Shown: piece by piece, positions 10,301 to 21,254 of the stretch
Position numbering within the stretch: the stretch's first letter is position 1
Layout of the letters: every line of letters begins with the position of its first letter
NCBI RefSeq assembly: GCF_024323335.1
Contig: NC_066579.1
Coordinates: 126,874,854-126,938,853, forward strand
Origin: Lathyrus oleraceus
Taxonomy: Eukaryota; Streptophyta; Magnoliopsida; Fabales; Fabaceae
Length of the DNA: 64,000 bases
Reading direction: 5' to 3'
Program-made: the position numbers and the translations under genes
Notes under the pieces: generated by a model
Databases searched by the model: none
Told to the model about the DNA's origin: nothing
What the model saw: only the letters and a program-made list of their open reading frames with translations

Positions 10301-12001
10301 ATGGGAGCATGAAAAGTCTGTAATGACCCGTCTTCAGTCAATCAAAGAAGAGGTGTGTAATCATATTTTTATTGCTTTTGCTAAAAGTTCTCTTATTTTG
10401 TTATTTAAACCTGATCTATGAAGCACAAACACCACATGACACCGATACTGACATGTCGACACCAGTACTAATTTGAAAAAATGAATAAATTAAATCTAAT
10501 CACAAGTGTCAGTGTCGGTTTCGGACACCAACATTGACACGGACACACATTTTTCAGAGGTGTCGGTGCTATAGAGAACATGATTGTTCTTTATTGAAAC
10601 ATGAATATGTTATTCTGATCATTTCCACGGATTTATATATGCAGATAGATAGGGTAAACCTTGAGATCATACAGGCTGAGCGGGAGTATGATCTTAATCG
10701 TGCTGCCGAATTAAAGTACGGCAGTCTAAATGCTTTGCAACGACAACTTGAGAGTGCAGAGAAGGAGTTACATGATTATATGAGCTCTGGTAAGTCTATG
10801 TTGAGAGAGGAAGTTACCGGGAATGATATCGGTGAAATTGTAAGCAAGTGGACTGGTATTCCAATTTCTAAACTTCAACAATCAGAGAGGGAGAAGTTGT
10901 TATATTTAGAGGACGAACTCCATAAGCGTGTTATAGGTCAAGATCCTGCTGTCAAGGCGGTATCCGAAGCGATCCAACGTTCCAGAGCAGGTCTTTCAGA
11001 TCCCCATCGTCCGATTGCTAGCTTTATGTTCATGGGCCCTACGGGTGTAGGAAAGACTGAGCTAGCCAAAGCCCTTGCTTCCTACATGTTCAATACAGAA
11101 GAAGCACTTGTGCGAATTGATATGAGTGAGTACATGGAAAAGCATACGGTTTCAAGATTGATCGGTGCCCCTCCTGGATACGTTGGGTACGAAGAGGGAG
11201 GGCAACTAACAGAAACAGTTCGTCGAAGACCATATGCAGTTATTTTATTCGACGAGATTGAAAAGGCACACTCAGATGTTTTCAATGTTTTCCTTCAAAT
11301 TTTGGACGACGGAAGAGTAACCGATTCACAGGGCCGCACAGTAAGTTTTACCAACACTGTCATCATCATGACCTCAAATGTTGGATCACAGTACATTCTC
11401 AACACAGATGATGACACTACACCAAAAGATTTAGCATATGAAACCATAAAGAGGCGTGTAATGGATGCTGCAAGATCAATTTTCCGCCCCGAGTTCATGA
11501 ATAGAGTTGACGAGTATATTGTTTTCAGGCCTCTTGACCGTGACCAAATAAGTAGCATTGTCAGGTTACAGGTAATTTTCTCCTCGATTTTATATATTTC
11601 ATTCTAGTCCTCGATATTTTAATTCCTATAGTATATGCAGAAGACTCACTTTTTTATGTTCATTATTGCAGTTGGAGCGTGTGCAGAAGAGAGTTGCAGA
11701 CCGCAAGATGAAAATCCAAGTAACAGAAGCCGCTATTCAACTTCTTGCAAGTTTAGGGTACGATCCGAACTACGGTGCTAGGCCGGTGAAGCGAGTGATT
11801 CAACAAAATGTGGAGAATGAACTTGCAAAGGGTATTCTTAGAGGAGAATTTAAGGAAGAGGACACAATTTTAGTCGACACGGAAGTCACGGTACTTGCCA
11901 ATGGTCAACTTCCTCAGCAAAAGCTGGTTTTTAGGAGGGTTGAAGTTGATTCAGAGTCTAGTGCTAAAAACAGCAGGGAAAGCTTTCAACAAACTCTATG
12001 A
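7349..12001 (+). CDS. CLPB3: Chloroplast chaperone ClpB3 (Hsp100 disaggregase), ten exons
   Basis: Exons: 7349-7594, 7781-7999, 8131-8368, 8518-8713, 8908-8962, 9138-9288, 9401-9709, 10087-10352, 10645-11571, 11672-12001. All introns are GT-AG, and the exons total 2937 nt (978 aa plus stop), close to the family length. Residues 1 to about 77 are a Ser/Lys-rich chloroplast transit peptide ending near VRC-A. The Clp N-domain follows (about 85-230). NBD1 has Walker A GEPGVGKT at 288-295, a pore loop KYRG at 332-335 and Walker B FIDE at 358-361. The coiled-coil middle domain spans about 475-620. NBD2 has Walker A GPTGVGKT at 691-698, GYVGY pore loop at 738-742 and Walker B FDE at 762-764. It would use ATP to pull proteins out of aggregates in the stroma, with Hsp70. 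The plastid rather than mitochondrial paralogue is chosen from the transit peptide and the sequence just after it. The second codon is also ATG; the first is used. Confidence 0.96.
9739..9887 (-). mobile_element. short inverted-repeat element (MITE-like) in CLPB3 intron 7
   Basis: A segment of about 149 bp starts TCTGTAGCACAAACACC and ends TTGCTTCATAGA, giving roughly matching inverted ends of about 16 bp. It is rich in GTGTCGG/CCGACAC words. It is the reverse complement of the element in intron 8. The shared middle contains AATTTGAAAAAATGAATAA. No transposase is present and no target duplication was established. Confidence 0.75.
10415..10576 (+). mobile_element. second copy of the same MITE-like element in CLPB3 intron 8, opposite orientation
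   Basis: The segment begins TCTATGAAGCACAAACACC, has the same AATTTGAAAAAATGAATAA core, and ends AGGTGTCGGTGCTATAGA. It aligns along its whole length with the reverse complement of 9739-9887. With exon 8 between them, the two copies form a large inverted repeat across the pre-mRNA. Confidence 0.75.
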
Positions 12002-13009
12002 AGACATTTTAATGTTTTTCTTTATATCTACACATGCCAAGTTTACTCAAATTTTGTGTATAGCTTGCATATAGTTTACAGGTATTCATATATTAATATT
12101 TATTGGTTAATATAAATTATCATACTTGAGAAAGTATAGTTCAAGGTGCAATATTTTTAATTTCATGGAAACAGTATGTGAAGCGACATGTATTTTATCA
12201 CATGTTAGAAATTTTGATATTAGAGGGAAAGTTATGCTTACTACAAAGAAATATGAAAAAAGATTTAAGTAATGTTTGATTTTGTCAATGGTGATCAATT
12301 TGATTGACATATTATCTTCTACGGATAATGTCATAACATGTAATAGTATGTATCTAAATGGTCAAATATAAATATTGTCTAGATAGTTCATCAAGAAAAT
12401 ACATTTTTCAAGGAGCAAATATGTCTAGGGAATTTCACATTTTTCAAGGAGCAAATATGTCTAGGGAATTTCTTATCTCATCATGGGTGAAAAAAATCAT
12501 ATAGAAAACTCAATATACTTTAGATTTCGGAGATGTATTTTCGAATACATTTATTTTAAATTAAAACGTTAACTGATCCGGAGATACATTTTCGAAATAT
12601 TTTAAAACACACCCATGCATCACTCGTTTAAAAGTTCATTTTAAATATTTATTGATTCGGAGATGCGTCTTTGTTTGGGTTTACGGAGATGCATCTTCGT
12701 AACTTATCTGAATAATGTTCGTTAATTTAATTTTATGGTTATCCTGATGAAAATGACGATTTATAAATGTTAAGGCCTTTGTTATGTGATGAATATTAAA
12801 TCATGCAATCAATATGTAAAAAATGACATATAAATACAAATGGTCAAAGTAAGTCATCAATCGATACACAATGAAGTTGAAATACACAATAAAGTTGAAA
12901 TAAGTCAAATTAAAATACAATCAATAATAATTTTAAAATACAAATACATTTAACTATTGCGTATGTTGGACTAGAGCTCCTCAGACTCCTCAGCCCCCAG
13001 TCCTCTGAC
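12002..13009. other. CLPB3 3' flank and intergenic spacer
   Basis: AT-rich DNA without a credible gene; the first 100-150 bp are probably the CLPB3 3' UTR. A 36-bp unit (ACATTTTTCAAGGAGC start) is tandemly duplicated at 12401-12436 and 12437-12472. From about 12530 to 12710 several degenerate GGAGATGCATCTTCG-like words appear, probably the non-coding end of the plant-mobile-domain element to the right. Confidence 0.6.
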
Positions 13010-13860
13010 GTTAGTTCTGTACATCGGTGTCTCTCGTGCCTCCGTCATGATAATATCTAGGATCTCCCTCACCTTAGAACCATCACGAAAGATACCTCTA
13101 TCAATGCATGCCTACGTAATCTTCACAATTCAACGACATCTAGGTAAGACATCATGAGAATGATCTAATTGTGTCTTCTCCTCTTCTAGTATCTAGTGAT
13201 GAGCTAACCTTGGTGGATTTCCTAGAGCATCCTACACCATATACGGATGTGACACCCTAAAAAACCACATGATGTACTCGTCGACATAACTCCAACCGCT
13301 CTCAGTTATGGTACTCTATGTCTCCTCCGATATCAGATAACTAAGATAATCATCAAACATGACATTCATATCTTTACGTGTCATAGCAGAATGAGCAGAG
13401 ACAACAGAGTATCTAGGAATAGTCTGAATGTAGTTGAACTGTCTCATGACGCGCTTAGGCAGATAAGGAAATGTCAGTCGTGAACCACAAGCCAACCATC
13501 CTGAGTATAGCATGATGTCGTCAAATGGTTGCGTGTCACAGTGATCGACATGGTTGTTAAAGTGCATATCCTCGGCTACTAAGCAATCAAGATACACTCG
13601 AAACGACTCTATCGCCTAGTAACCTCTGAGCGGGAAAATGCAGAAGCACGCGACATATCCTCAGTATAGCTCGGTACACACGATCAACCGGAGATGCGTG
13701 GGAAGTGTTGAAGGATCCAAGCCTGAAAAGTGTTGGAACACACGAATCATCAATAAAGGCGTTACAAAAATATAATGAAAATGACACACAAACACTAAAA
13801 GACCAATAAATATTATCGTCATAAGTGTGATGCTTCCTGTCACCTGCTTCGTCTTCCACC
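13010..13860 (-). pseudogene. plant mobile domain (MAIN-like) pseudogene
   Basis: The clearest open stretch, 13597-13316 (93 aa), reads LTFPYLPKRVMRQFNYIQTI and then FDDYLSYLISEE, the C-terminal part of the plant mobile domain typical of MAIN-like proteins and their transposon relatives. Upstream, in another frame (about 13750-13600), VDRVYRAILRICRVLLHFP and LLGDRVVSSVSRLL may be an earlier part of the same gene. Frame changes and stops break it. Plant mobile domains occur in host genes and inside MULEs; here a TE origin is likely. No transposase was seen beside this copy. Confidence 0.65.
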
Positions 13861-13903
13861 TACAACCCACAGATAACTTAGAGTACAAGTAGACCAAACA
13901 AGT

Positions 13904-13925
13904 CCCCCCCCCCCCCCCCCCCCCC
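13904..13925. repeat. poly-C tract (22 C)
   Basis: An uninterrupted run of 22 cytosines. Such runs are rare in plant DNA and prone to sequencing or assembly length error, so the exact number should not be relied on. Confidence 0.9.
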
Positions 13926-13983
13926 GAGATACAAATGTCATATTCAAGCAAGTATTCTTTAGATTTAGACTTGTTAACACTCA

Positions 13984-15053
13984 TTTTCTAATGTCATCAA
14001 TAACCATGTCGATTGGATGATCACAATGGATTCTCCATTCTCGAGGAAGATTACTTTGATTTTATTTTGTTGAATGATTTCCTCTTTATGTTCCAATTGA
14101 TCAACTTTATCATCTTTATGAATCTCTTCCGTAGGTACTTCTAAAATATCATCATCATAAAAAAAAACTATATCCTTCTTAGAGGGGTTAGATTCATCAA
14201 AGGATGCATGCGTAGATTTGTCAATAGTTAAAGTTCTTTTATTATAAATTCTATATCCCTTATTTGAGAGATAGTAACCAAGAAAGGTACCTTTGTCGGA
14301 TTTCTCGTCAAACTTACCAAGATTGTCTTTATCATTGTTGAGGACAAATCACTTACATCCAAAAATATGAAAGTGAGTTATGTTTGGCTTTCTTCCCTTG
14401 AAGAGTTCATATGGAATATTTTTCAAGATTGGCCTGATGATAACCTGATTGCTTACATAACATGTCGTACCAACCACATCCTTCCAAAAATACTATGGTA
14501 GATTTGAGTCACTTAACATGGTTCTTGCAAGTTCAACTAGGGATCGGTTCTTTCTTTCAACTAATCCATTTTGTTGAAGATTCATTGGTGCTTAAAAATT
14601 ATGAAAGATGCCATTTTCCTACACACAAAAAAACTCTTCAAATGATGCATTTGGAATTCTCCATCATAGTCACTTCTTATTGATGAAATCCTCAAGGATT
14701 TTTCATTTTTTCCTTGCTTTGCGTACTTCTTGAATGCCTTGGAAGCGTCTCCTTTATGTATTAAAAATAATGTCCAAGAATATCTAAAAGATCATCGACA
14801 ATAACTAAGGAATATACATTACCTCTAAAGCTTCTTGTCCTCAATGAACCAAACAAGTCCATGTGCAACAATTGAAGTGGCCTTTTAGTTGTTACCACAT
14901 TCTTTGGCTTGAAAGTTTATTTGGTTTGATTTCCTTTTTGACAAGTATCACATAATTAATCTTTGAAATTATTCATCTTTGGTAAACCAATAACAAGATC
15001 ATGTTTGACTAACTTGTTTAAATGTTTCATATGTATATGGGAAATTCTCTTAT
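13984..15053 (-). pseudogene. Ty1/copia pol fragment (pre-integrase and integrase)
   Basis: Reading from 15053 leftwards: ISHIHMKHLNKLVKHDLVIG and a CDTCQKG zinc-finger segment, then LLHMDLFGSLRT and LVIVDDL (integrase core). After frame changes come ELARTML, then PILKNIPYELFKGRKPNI, FHIFGC and GYYLSNKGYRIYN, the integrase C-terminal region also seen in the intact element at 45674. The reverse transcriptase is missing on the left. The right edge coincides exactly with a CACTA-type terminus at 15054. Several frameshifts and stops show it is inactive. Confidence 0.8.
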
Positions 15054-15235
15054 CACTACTACAAGTAATGCTTTTAGCGTTGCACGTGAAAAAGATGTAA
15101 CCTCGGATACTGAGGAAACATAACGAAGGGCGTCATGAAAAATGCACACTTTACCTCCCAGTTTTAAAAAAAGCGATGGGTATGTGATAAGGTCATGGGT
15201 TCGATCCCCGGGGAGATCTTTTTGGAATTTTGAAT
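15054..15235 (+). mobile_element. CACTA (En/Spm) transposon terminus
   Basis: CACTACTACAAG at 15054-15065 is the conserved end of plant CACTA elements. It is followed by subterminal sequence with paired words (TAACCTCGGATACTGAGG) and a GGGTTCGATCCCC segment common near legume CACTA ends. The matching opposite end was not found, so this is a fragment or a truncated element. The right limit is approximate. Confidence 0.55.
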
Positions 15236-15359
15236 GTAAGTGATTTGTAGTTCCTTTTAGTTTTTTGTATTTGCGTTTTGTTAAATACCAGTTGTATCTT
15301 TCACTGCCTTTTTGGCGTTTTCAATGAAAATATGTTTGCTTCTCTTTAAGTTATTTTTT

Positions 15360-17521
15360 TATCTTGTCTATGTCTTTTTTATTGATGACAAAGGGGGAGA
15401 AAATATAACGTATCTAAGAGGAAGAATTAGTGTTTTATTTTGTTATCTAAATTCCTTAATTAAGAATCCAAATATTGATTAATGTTTTCTGCTAACAACT
15501 ACTTCAAAAAAGAGTTTGTTAAGTGTTTTACAGGGTTATATCTCAAGAATCATAATGGTTAATCAAACATCTGAAGTTATCATGAAGTATCAAAGATCAG
15601 AATATAAGTTATCAGTTTCTGATGAAATGATCTTCTATCTGAGTTTGTATACCTTCATGCTGATGATTGGATATCCGATTCAAGGAACTAATATTCATGT
15701 TCTGAACCTAGAACATTGAGTACTTAGCATCAAAGTGCTTCTAAAAATTTCTTTCTGAAAATCATGGAATTGAAATCCAATTATAAGGAAGAATTTCTTC
15801 TATAGTAATCAGACTTGAAAAGTCAAGGTTCTTATAAGAATACCAGCTCGTTTAAGAAGATAACCAGCTCTAAAATTTCTTCAAAAGAACTCAACAAAGC
15901 TTCTGAAGTGAAGCTTATCAGAATGATGATGATATCAAACCAGTGCTTTGGGTAACATCAATCAACTTTTGAAGATAAACCAGATGCTGACTGGAAATTC
16001 ACTCTAGTATTTCAAAAAAGGTTAATCAGGAAAGTGCTCTTTCATTCTGATTTTATCTTTATAGGATTAAACATCTCAGGGGGAGCTTTGTGCTTTTATA
16101 AGATGTATTCTACTGTGATTACCCTGTACAAAACTGTTATCAAAATACATGTGTTGTCATCATCAAAAGGGGGGAGATTGTTAGAACAATATTTGGTTCT
16201 ACATCTATACCTTGAGTTTTGATAATAACATATTGTATTTGTGTGAGAATAATTTTGGTACCCTAATGGTTTTTTATTGTTTAGCTTTAATAGCCAGCTC
16301 TGGTTCTGAATATATGATGTGCAACGTCATCAGTTTCTGAACTATGTGTTCTAAATCCGCTTTTGCGTCAGCTATTAGAAGTTCTGAAAGATGTTCAATA
16401 TTGTTGCTGCAATATTCTTTCTGCTTCTGTGCTGATTCACTCTTGAGAAGCTTATGACAAAACACTATGTTGTTGTTGCAATATTCTCTGAGCTCTTGCT
16501 TCTGGATGTGACTCTGATCACCAAACTTCTGAAGAATGGAAAGCTTCTGAAGTTGTGTTATATAGCTGAAGATTCTGAAGATCTCAAGTTAGACGATTGA
16601 AGTTATCAAGGTTCTGACTGAAGATTCTGAAGACTCTGAAGATACTGAAGATCTAAAGCCAGACTACTGACGTTGTCAAGGTTCTGACCAAAGATTCTGA
16701 AATTTTTGAATCCATCTTTATGTTTCTTCATTTCATGCTTCATCAACTTTCATTAGAAGCCAATGAACTTGAAGATAAGATCCAATGGAAACGTGATCAA
16801 ATAATACATAGTACAAATCGAACATCCTTTATATTACCTAATTTCGTAGGCAAGGACAGTACTATACATCACACCTGTCACTGATTTTGTGGGCGAAGGA
16901 CAGTACGCAATATCACTCCTTTCCCATCCAACAATGGACAACCGCTCTATGAGGTTTCTCCATTTTACCCTCCAACGTTCTTCTTCTTATGCTATATAAG
17001 TGAGACTTGGAGACTTGAAGAAAAATGTCGGTGACATAATATTTTCACAAGTCTATTTTCTTTGTGAAAATCTATCATTTGTTTGTATACAGTTTTTCTT
17101 TAAGTGTTTTTTATTCATTTGTGTAAAATCTGCTTGTATAGAAGCATATTGTAACACATAAAATATTATTCAAACTGTTTGTTTGATTCCCGAGGAGGTT
17201 ATCCTTGAAAAGACAAAGAAGATTGTTCTTTATGAGTCCTTAAGGAGACTAGGGTATAGTTGGATCCTTGAGAAGACAAAGAAGGTTATTATTTGTGGTT
17301 ATTGTAATATGTTGATTATAGTGGATTAAGTTCTTGTATATAAGGCAAAATCACCTTGGCGGGTGGACTGGAGTAAATTTGAGTTTCAAGCGAACCAGGA
17401 TAAAAATGATTGTGATTTTATCTCTTTGTTATTATCTTGTTAGTGGTGTTCTTATTTTGGGAAATTTTTTTGCTTGTAAAACCCAATTCAAACCCCTTTT
17501 CTTGTGTTTTTCACACCTTCA
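15360..17521 (+). mobile_element. SIRE/Maximus-like copia, 3' end (internal tail and 3' LTR)
   Basis: The region from TGATGACAAAGGGGGAG (about 15385) to the polypurine tract holds no intact gene. A 67-aa open stretch at 15516-15719 has no recognisable domain. It is the non-coding 3' tail typical of SIRE-type elements, with several GGGGGAG motifs. The polypurine tract AAAAGGGGGGAG at 16165-16176 precedes the LTR at 16179. The 5' part of this element is absent on the left. Confidence 0.7.
16179..17521 (+). repeat. SIRE-like 3' LTR
   Basis: It starts TGTTAGAACAATATTTGG directly after the polypurine tract and ends about 17521 at CACACCTTCA (boundary approximate). Inside are a TATA-like GCTATATAAGTGAG at about 16991 and reiterated GATTCTGAAGA units at 16568-16640. 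Its start (a TAGAACAA or AAGAACAA word, then TTGATAATAACA or TTTGATGATAACA) resembles the LTRs at 39114 and 48397, so it is a diverged relative of that family. Confidence 0.65.
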
Positions 17522-17589
17522 ACTTTGACCCGACAAACTTGACGGTTGACTTCCTGTTGGTTCCGTGCATGATCTATTTGTAATTTGAC

Positions 17590-19270
17590 TCCCCTACGAA
17601 CCCTCACCATACTCACACTGTGAAGGATCACAATACACATCACTCTCCTCACCCTTTCTGCTCTTCTTAACTCCCCTCTTTGACTTGTACTTCACCGGCG
17701 ATAGACACATAGAAGTTGTGGATGGATGTGTTAGTTCCCAAACCTTTTTCTTCAACATCCTATGGCCTATAATATCCAAAGTATTGAAATATGTCTTCAA
17801 CTTTTCACACTCTGCTTCTAAATCCAATTGTGTACCACTTTCTTCATGACTGATATCATGCTCTTCAATGTGTAATTTCTTCCAAAAAATATGAATTGGA
17901 TCTAAAGGAACACAATTGCCTTGTATTTAGAAACCAGCATGTTAGCACACACAAGGTAACCCATGTGTTGTTCTAATGAAGCAACCATAAGCATTTTTGC
18001 TTGTACCAATAAATTTTACCTTTTCTAGTTCCTTCCTAATGTGTTGTATACACTGCTTTGAAAATAAATCGTGTAAGTTGGTATATAACGGAGTGTTATA
18101 CCAATGCTCAATATTGACAATACTTTTTTGAAACGAGACCCTGATTGAACCTAGCTGCAACTTCAACATGGTGTTCACAACATCCCAGCTTCGACATAAA
18201 TCTCCTTAGCTTGTAGTCAACATGTTTTTTTAGTCTCCCTAATTAAACCATAATGAGTCAACATGATAAGTTATGCTTAGTAATGTAATGGCATAAAAAA
18301 GAAGTTTGCGTACCTGTTTGTTGTTGTGTTCCCTAAATGATTGACTTTGTTAGTCCAAGCAACAACAAACCTTTCTTTATAAGGTGTCAACCATGTTTCA
18401 CTCACATACTTAACAAACAAAGGAATATCAACACAAACAGTCTCAAAATGCTTCAAGTGTGCGACAAACTCAGTTTCTCTATTAGCATACATGATGTTGT
18501 TCCATAGGTCTATGACATGTTAATGTCTTTCTGATTTAACATACTCTTTACATTTCATGCTAACGTTTTTTGAAAAATGGAACGAATATAACAAATGACT
18601 TGAATTTGGAAACACAACTTCAACTGCACTCATCAACGCAAATTCTCGGTCATGATGCACATAATAAAAAATCGGATAAATCAAAGTATGTCGGAATGAT
18701 ATCAAAGTATGATCACGATGCACATTACTTATTTGTCTTGTATGTACAATAAAAAATCAACACCAAGTGAAACATATTCAACAACTTCACTGAATCAGGA
18801 TGAATTCAAAAGATATCAGCAACAATATTTGAGTCTTCCATTTTCTTGTCCAACACATGTATTTTTCTCTATGAATAAGAGTCAACAACATTTGCATTTC
18901 TGTCAATGGACCTCTCTTGCTCGCATTGTATGTAGCTCTAGTTCTATACACTTGGGTAACACTGGTGAGGTTTTCTGGATCTTTGTCTTTCAAGGCAGAA
19001 ACTATGTACCATGGAGCCATGTTGTACTTCGTCATGTCATTCACAAACTGTCTCTCATAACTTTTAGACGATCCAATATGTCATGGCCATCTAAATCCTT
19101 AGATAATTTATGATTGTGCAATCCACACCTAACCATCATCTTCCAACCATTACCACTCGGCGCAGATCTCAGCCTAAAAGGGCATTTCACTTTCATACTA
19201 TAAATACCCTTTAAGGATTTACTACTTTCAGATATTTTTCCTTTTATAATTTCCTCCTCTCTCACAACCC
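17590..19270 (-). pseudogene. FAR1/Jittery-type MULE transposase pseudogene
   Basis: Successive minus-strand pieces give the domains in order. 19265-19041 has CPFRLRS, then MVRCGLHNHKLSKDL (FAR1/WRKY-GCM1-like zinc DNA-binding part). 19044-18787 has MTKYNMAPWYIVSALKDKDP. 18723-18520 has HDREFALMSAVEVVFPNS and a FHFSKNV segment (transposase core). 18492-18277 has FVVAWTNKVNHLGNTTTNR. 18178-17942 ends THGLPCVC (SWIM-type zinc site). 17827-17594 has FNTLDIIGHRMLKKKVWEL. Frames change between pieces, so it is a decayed transposase rather than a host FHY3/FAR1 factor. Terminal repeats were not found. Confidence 0.8.
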
Positions 19271-19279
19271 ATAATCAAT

Positions 19280-20490
19280 TTATCTTTCCTACCTCGCTTG
19301 CCATTTGCAATATAAAAACGAACCGTCACAACAATAATACCATGTTGTAAAATATTTTGTGCTCGGGCTAATACTTCAGATCGGGACTTAAATATTTATC
19401 ATTTACATCATATAAAAAATATATTATCAATATCATATAAATGCGAGAAAATATTTAATTTAAACTTGTTACATGGAAAACATACTGCTTCAGTGGTGAA
19501 GAATTGCATACAACCGATACACGAATCTGTAGATGACCCTGCCGGCTCCGAACAACACAAATAAATTATTTTCTTGTTTTCTGCTTTATTACCGGAAATT
19601 TCAAATATATTTAAAATTTCCAAAAGATTTTGTTTTTCTCCCCATAAATTTTGACAATTTCTGATACGAGATACCGGATTTTTTGAAATTTCCGTTTTTT
19701 TTTTTTTTGAAATTTTCAAATATTCGGTATAAATGCGTGAATTTGCAAAAATGCATAAAATTGCATATCGGAATTTTCAAAATACCTATCAAAAATTTCA
19801 TTTTTATATGTTAGTAAGAATGAAAATTTTGAAAGAATTTTTTTTTAATTGATAAATAATAATAAGGGTAATTTAGAAATTTTAAAATTCTGAAAGGTGT
19901 AAGATATAATAGGGGATGAGGTACAACAGGGGATCACAAGTTAAATTCCCCCGTTTGTTATCATTTGTTTCATATCTTAATCAAATACAAGTTAATTTGG
20001 GTGATATATGGGCCTTAGGTCCAGAAATTTTGTTTAAAATATTTTAAAAAATTAATTTTTAAGAAAATTTATGATTAATTAATTTTTAAAAAAATAAAAA
20101 TTAAAAATATCAATTTATTCTGAAAAACTATAAAAATATAATAATTTAATTCTGATTTTAAAAATATTTTTAAATATAACCATTAATAATATTATAAATA
20201 TTACTTGGTGTCAGCTACATGACAGTGACGCGTATTAAATGAGAATGCTATAACACACCTTGTATCTCAGAGGTGCATACCTTCAATGAATTTGAATGAG
20301 AAAATGCAACTGAATCAAAACCATTCTTGCAGCAAATCTTGATCCATATGAATTATTGCACTACCAAATTGGCCATTCAGGTTCAGAAATCAACACATCA
20401 ATAAATATACATGATATACCACATTGATCACAGTAACATCCTTCTATCTCATTCATCAACAAAAATGTTTTGTAAAATACCTGACAATTA
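19280..20490. other. AT-rich spacer downstream of the F-box gene
   Basis: No gene, RNA or terminal repeat is recognisable. The stretch 19990-20210 is very AT-rich. The part next to 20499 would be the F-box gene's 3' UTR. Confidence 0.6.
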
Positions 20491-20498
20491 TCAATATC

Positions 20499-21245
20499 TT
20501 ACTCCTTCTCAGACACTTCTTCTGAATCAGACAACGGTAACAAGGTGCAAATCCCAACCATGTGTCCGTTTAGACACACATGATAATCGACGCATTCTTC
20601 ATACGAACCCAATCTGCAACTAGCCGTCTGCGGTATCATGTTAGCCTGCAGCATGCTCCACAGCCTCGCCTTGCAATACGGACAAACTTCCGTCGAATGG
20701 AGCTGAGCTCCTTTGTTAATAAGCATCCTCCTGATGTTTGTAGTCGCAAACGACTTGAAAACTCCGCGGAAGAATCCTATATCTCCTTCTTCGCCTTGGT
20801 CAAGATGCTCGCAAGGATCAGACACATACAAAACATCATTTATACATTGCGGCAAAAGAAAGCTCTTTCCCGATGTTTTAGAGAATCGTGTCCTGTAAAC
20901 GAAATGACCGGGGATATGCACGTTCTTGAACAAACCGCCTTTTTTGCATCCCGAACAGTATATAAGCAGCTTCCCTAAGGCACTCCAGTTTCCATCAATA
21001 CTGTGAGTTCCGCTAGATTGGAGATCAATCATCATCTTCGGAGCTCTCGTTCGACAAAACTCTTTCCATAAAACTCGCTTGGCAAGATCATCGAACCATT
21101 TGCATACACATGAGAGAGTAGCTATTAGCTTCGGGTTCCAATTCAAATTGTTAAACACCAAGAATATCACATCTTCGCTTAAATGACCTTTTGTACATTG
21201 GCAAGAAGACGAGTGTACGCATCGGTACTGCTTCGTGAGAATCAT
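20499..21245 (-). CDS. EDL3: EID1-like F-box protein (EDL3 type)
   Basis: A single coding exon of 248 aa. The chosen start is the ATG at 21245, because the ATG at 21278 lies upstream of an apparent 3' splice site (TTTTTTCAG/GTGAAG at 21254) and would be in the intron. Residues 8-18 are Cys-rich (CVHSSSCQC). The F-box follows at about 20-64 (HLSEDVIFLVF ... KRVLWKEFC). The C-terminal part has a CSGC pair, the segment HIPGHFVYRTRFSKT, DPCEHLDQGEEGD, a CPYCKARLW motif and an acidic tail. F-box proteins are the substrate receptors of SCF ubiquitin ligases. EID1 damps phytochrome A signalling, and its relative EDL3 has been linked to ABA and light/clock responses. The EDL3 assignment is from memory of the family; EDL1/EDL2 are less similar. 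Confidence 0.9.
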   Translation of the reverse strand: MILTKQYRCVHSSSCQCTKGHLSEDVIFLVFNNLNWNPKLIATLSCVCKWFDDLAKRVLWKEFCRTRAPKMMIDLQSSGTHSIDGNWSALGKLLIYCSGCKKGGLFKNVHIPGHFVYRTRFSKTSGKSFLLPQCINDVLYVSDPCEHLDQGEEGDIGFFRGVFKSFATTNIRRMLINKGAQLHSTEVCPYCKARLWSMLQANMIPQTASCRLGSYEECVDYHVCLNGHMVGICTLLPLSDSEEVSEKE

Positions 21246-21254
21246 TTCCTTCAC

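Noticed and set aside
12500..12710. GGAGATGCATC-like words as a regulatory array downstream of CLPB3.
   Set aside because: Few, irregular copies; more likely the end of the neighbouring mobile-domain element.
13661..13984. A 107-aa minus-strand ORF spanning the poly-C tract, with a glycine run.
   Set aside because: The glycine run comes from the poly-C tract; the part with sense is plant-mobile-domain sequence in another frame.
15180..15215. GGGTTCGATCCCC as the B-box of a tRNA or SINE.
   Set aside because: No matching A-box at the right distance, and this motif is common beside CACTA ends.
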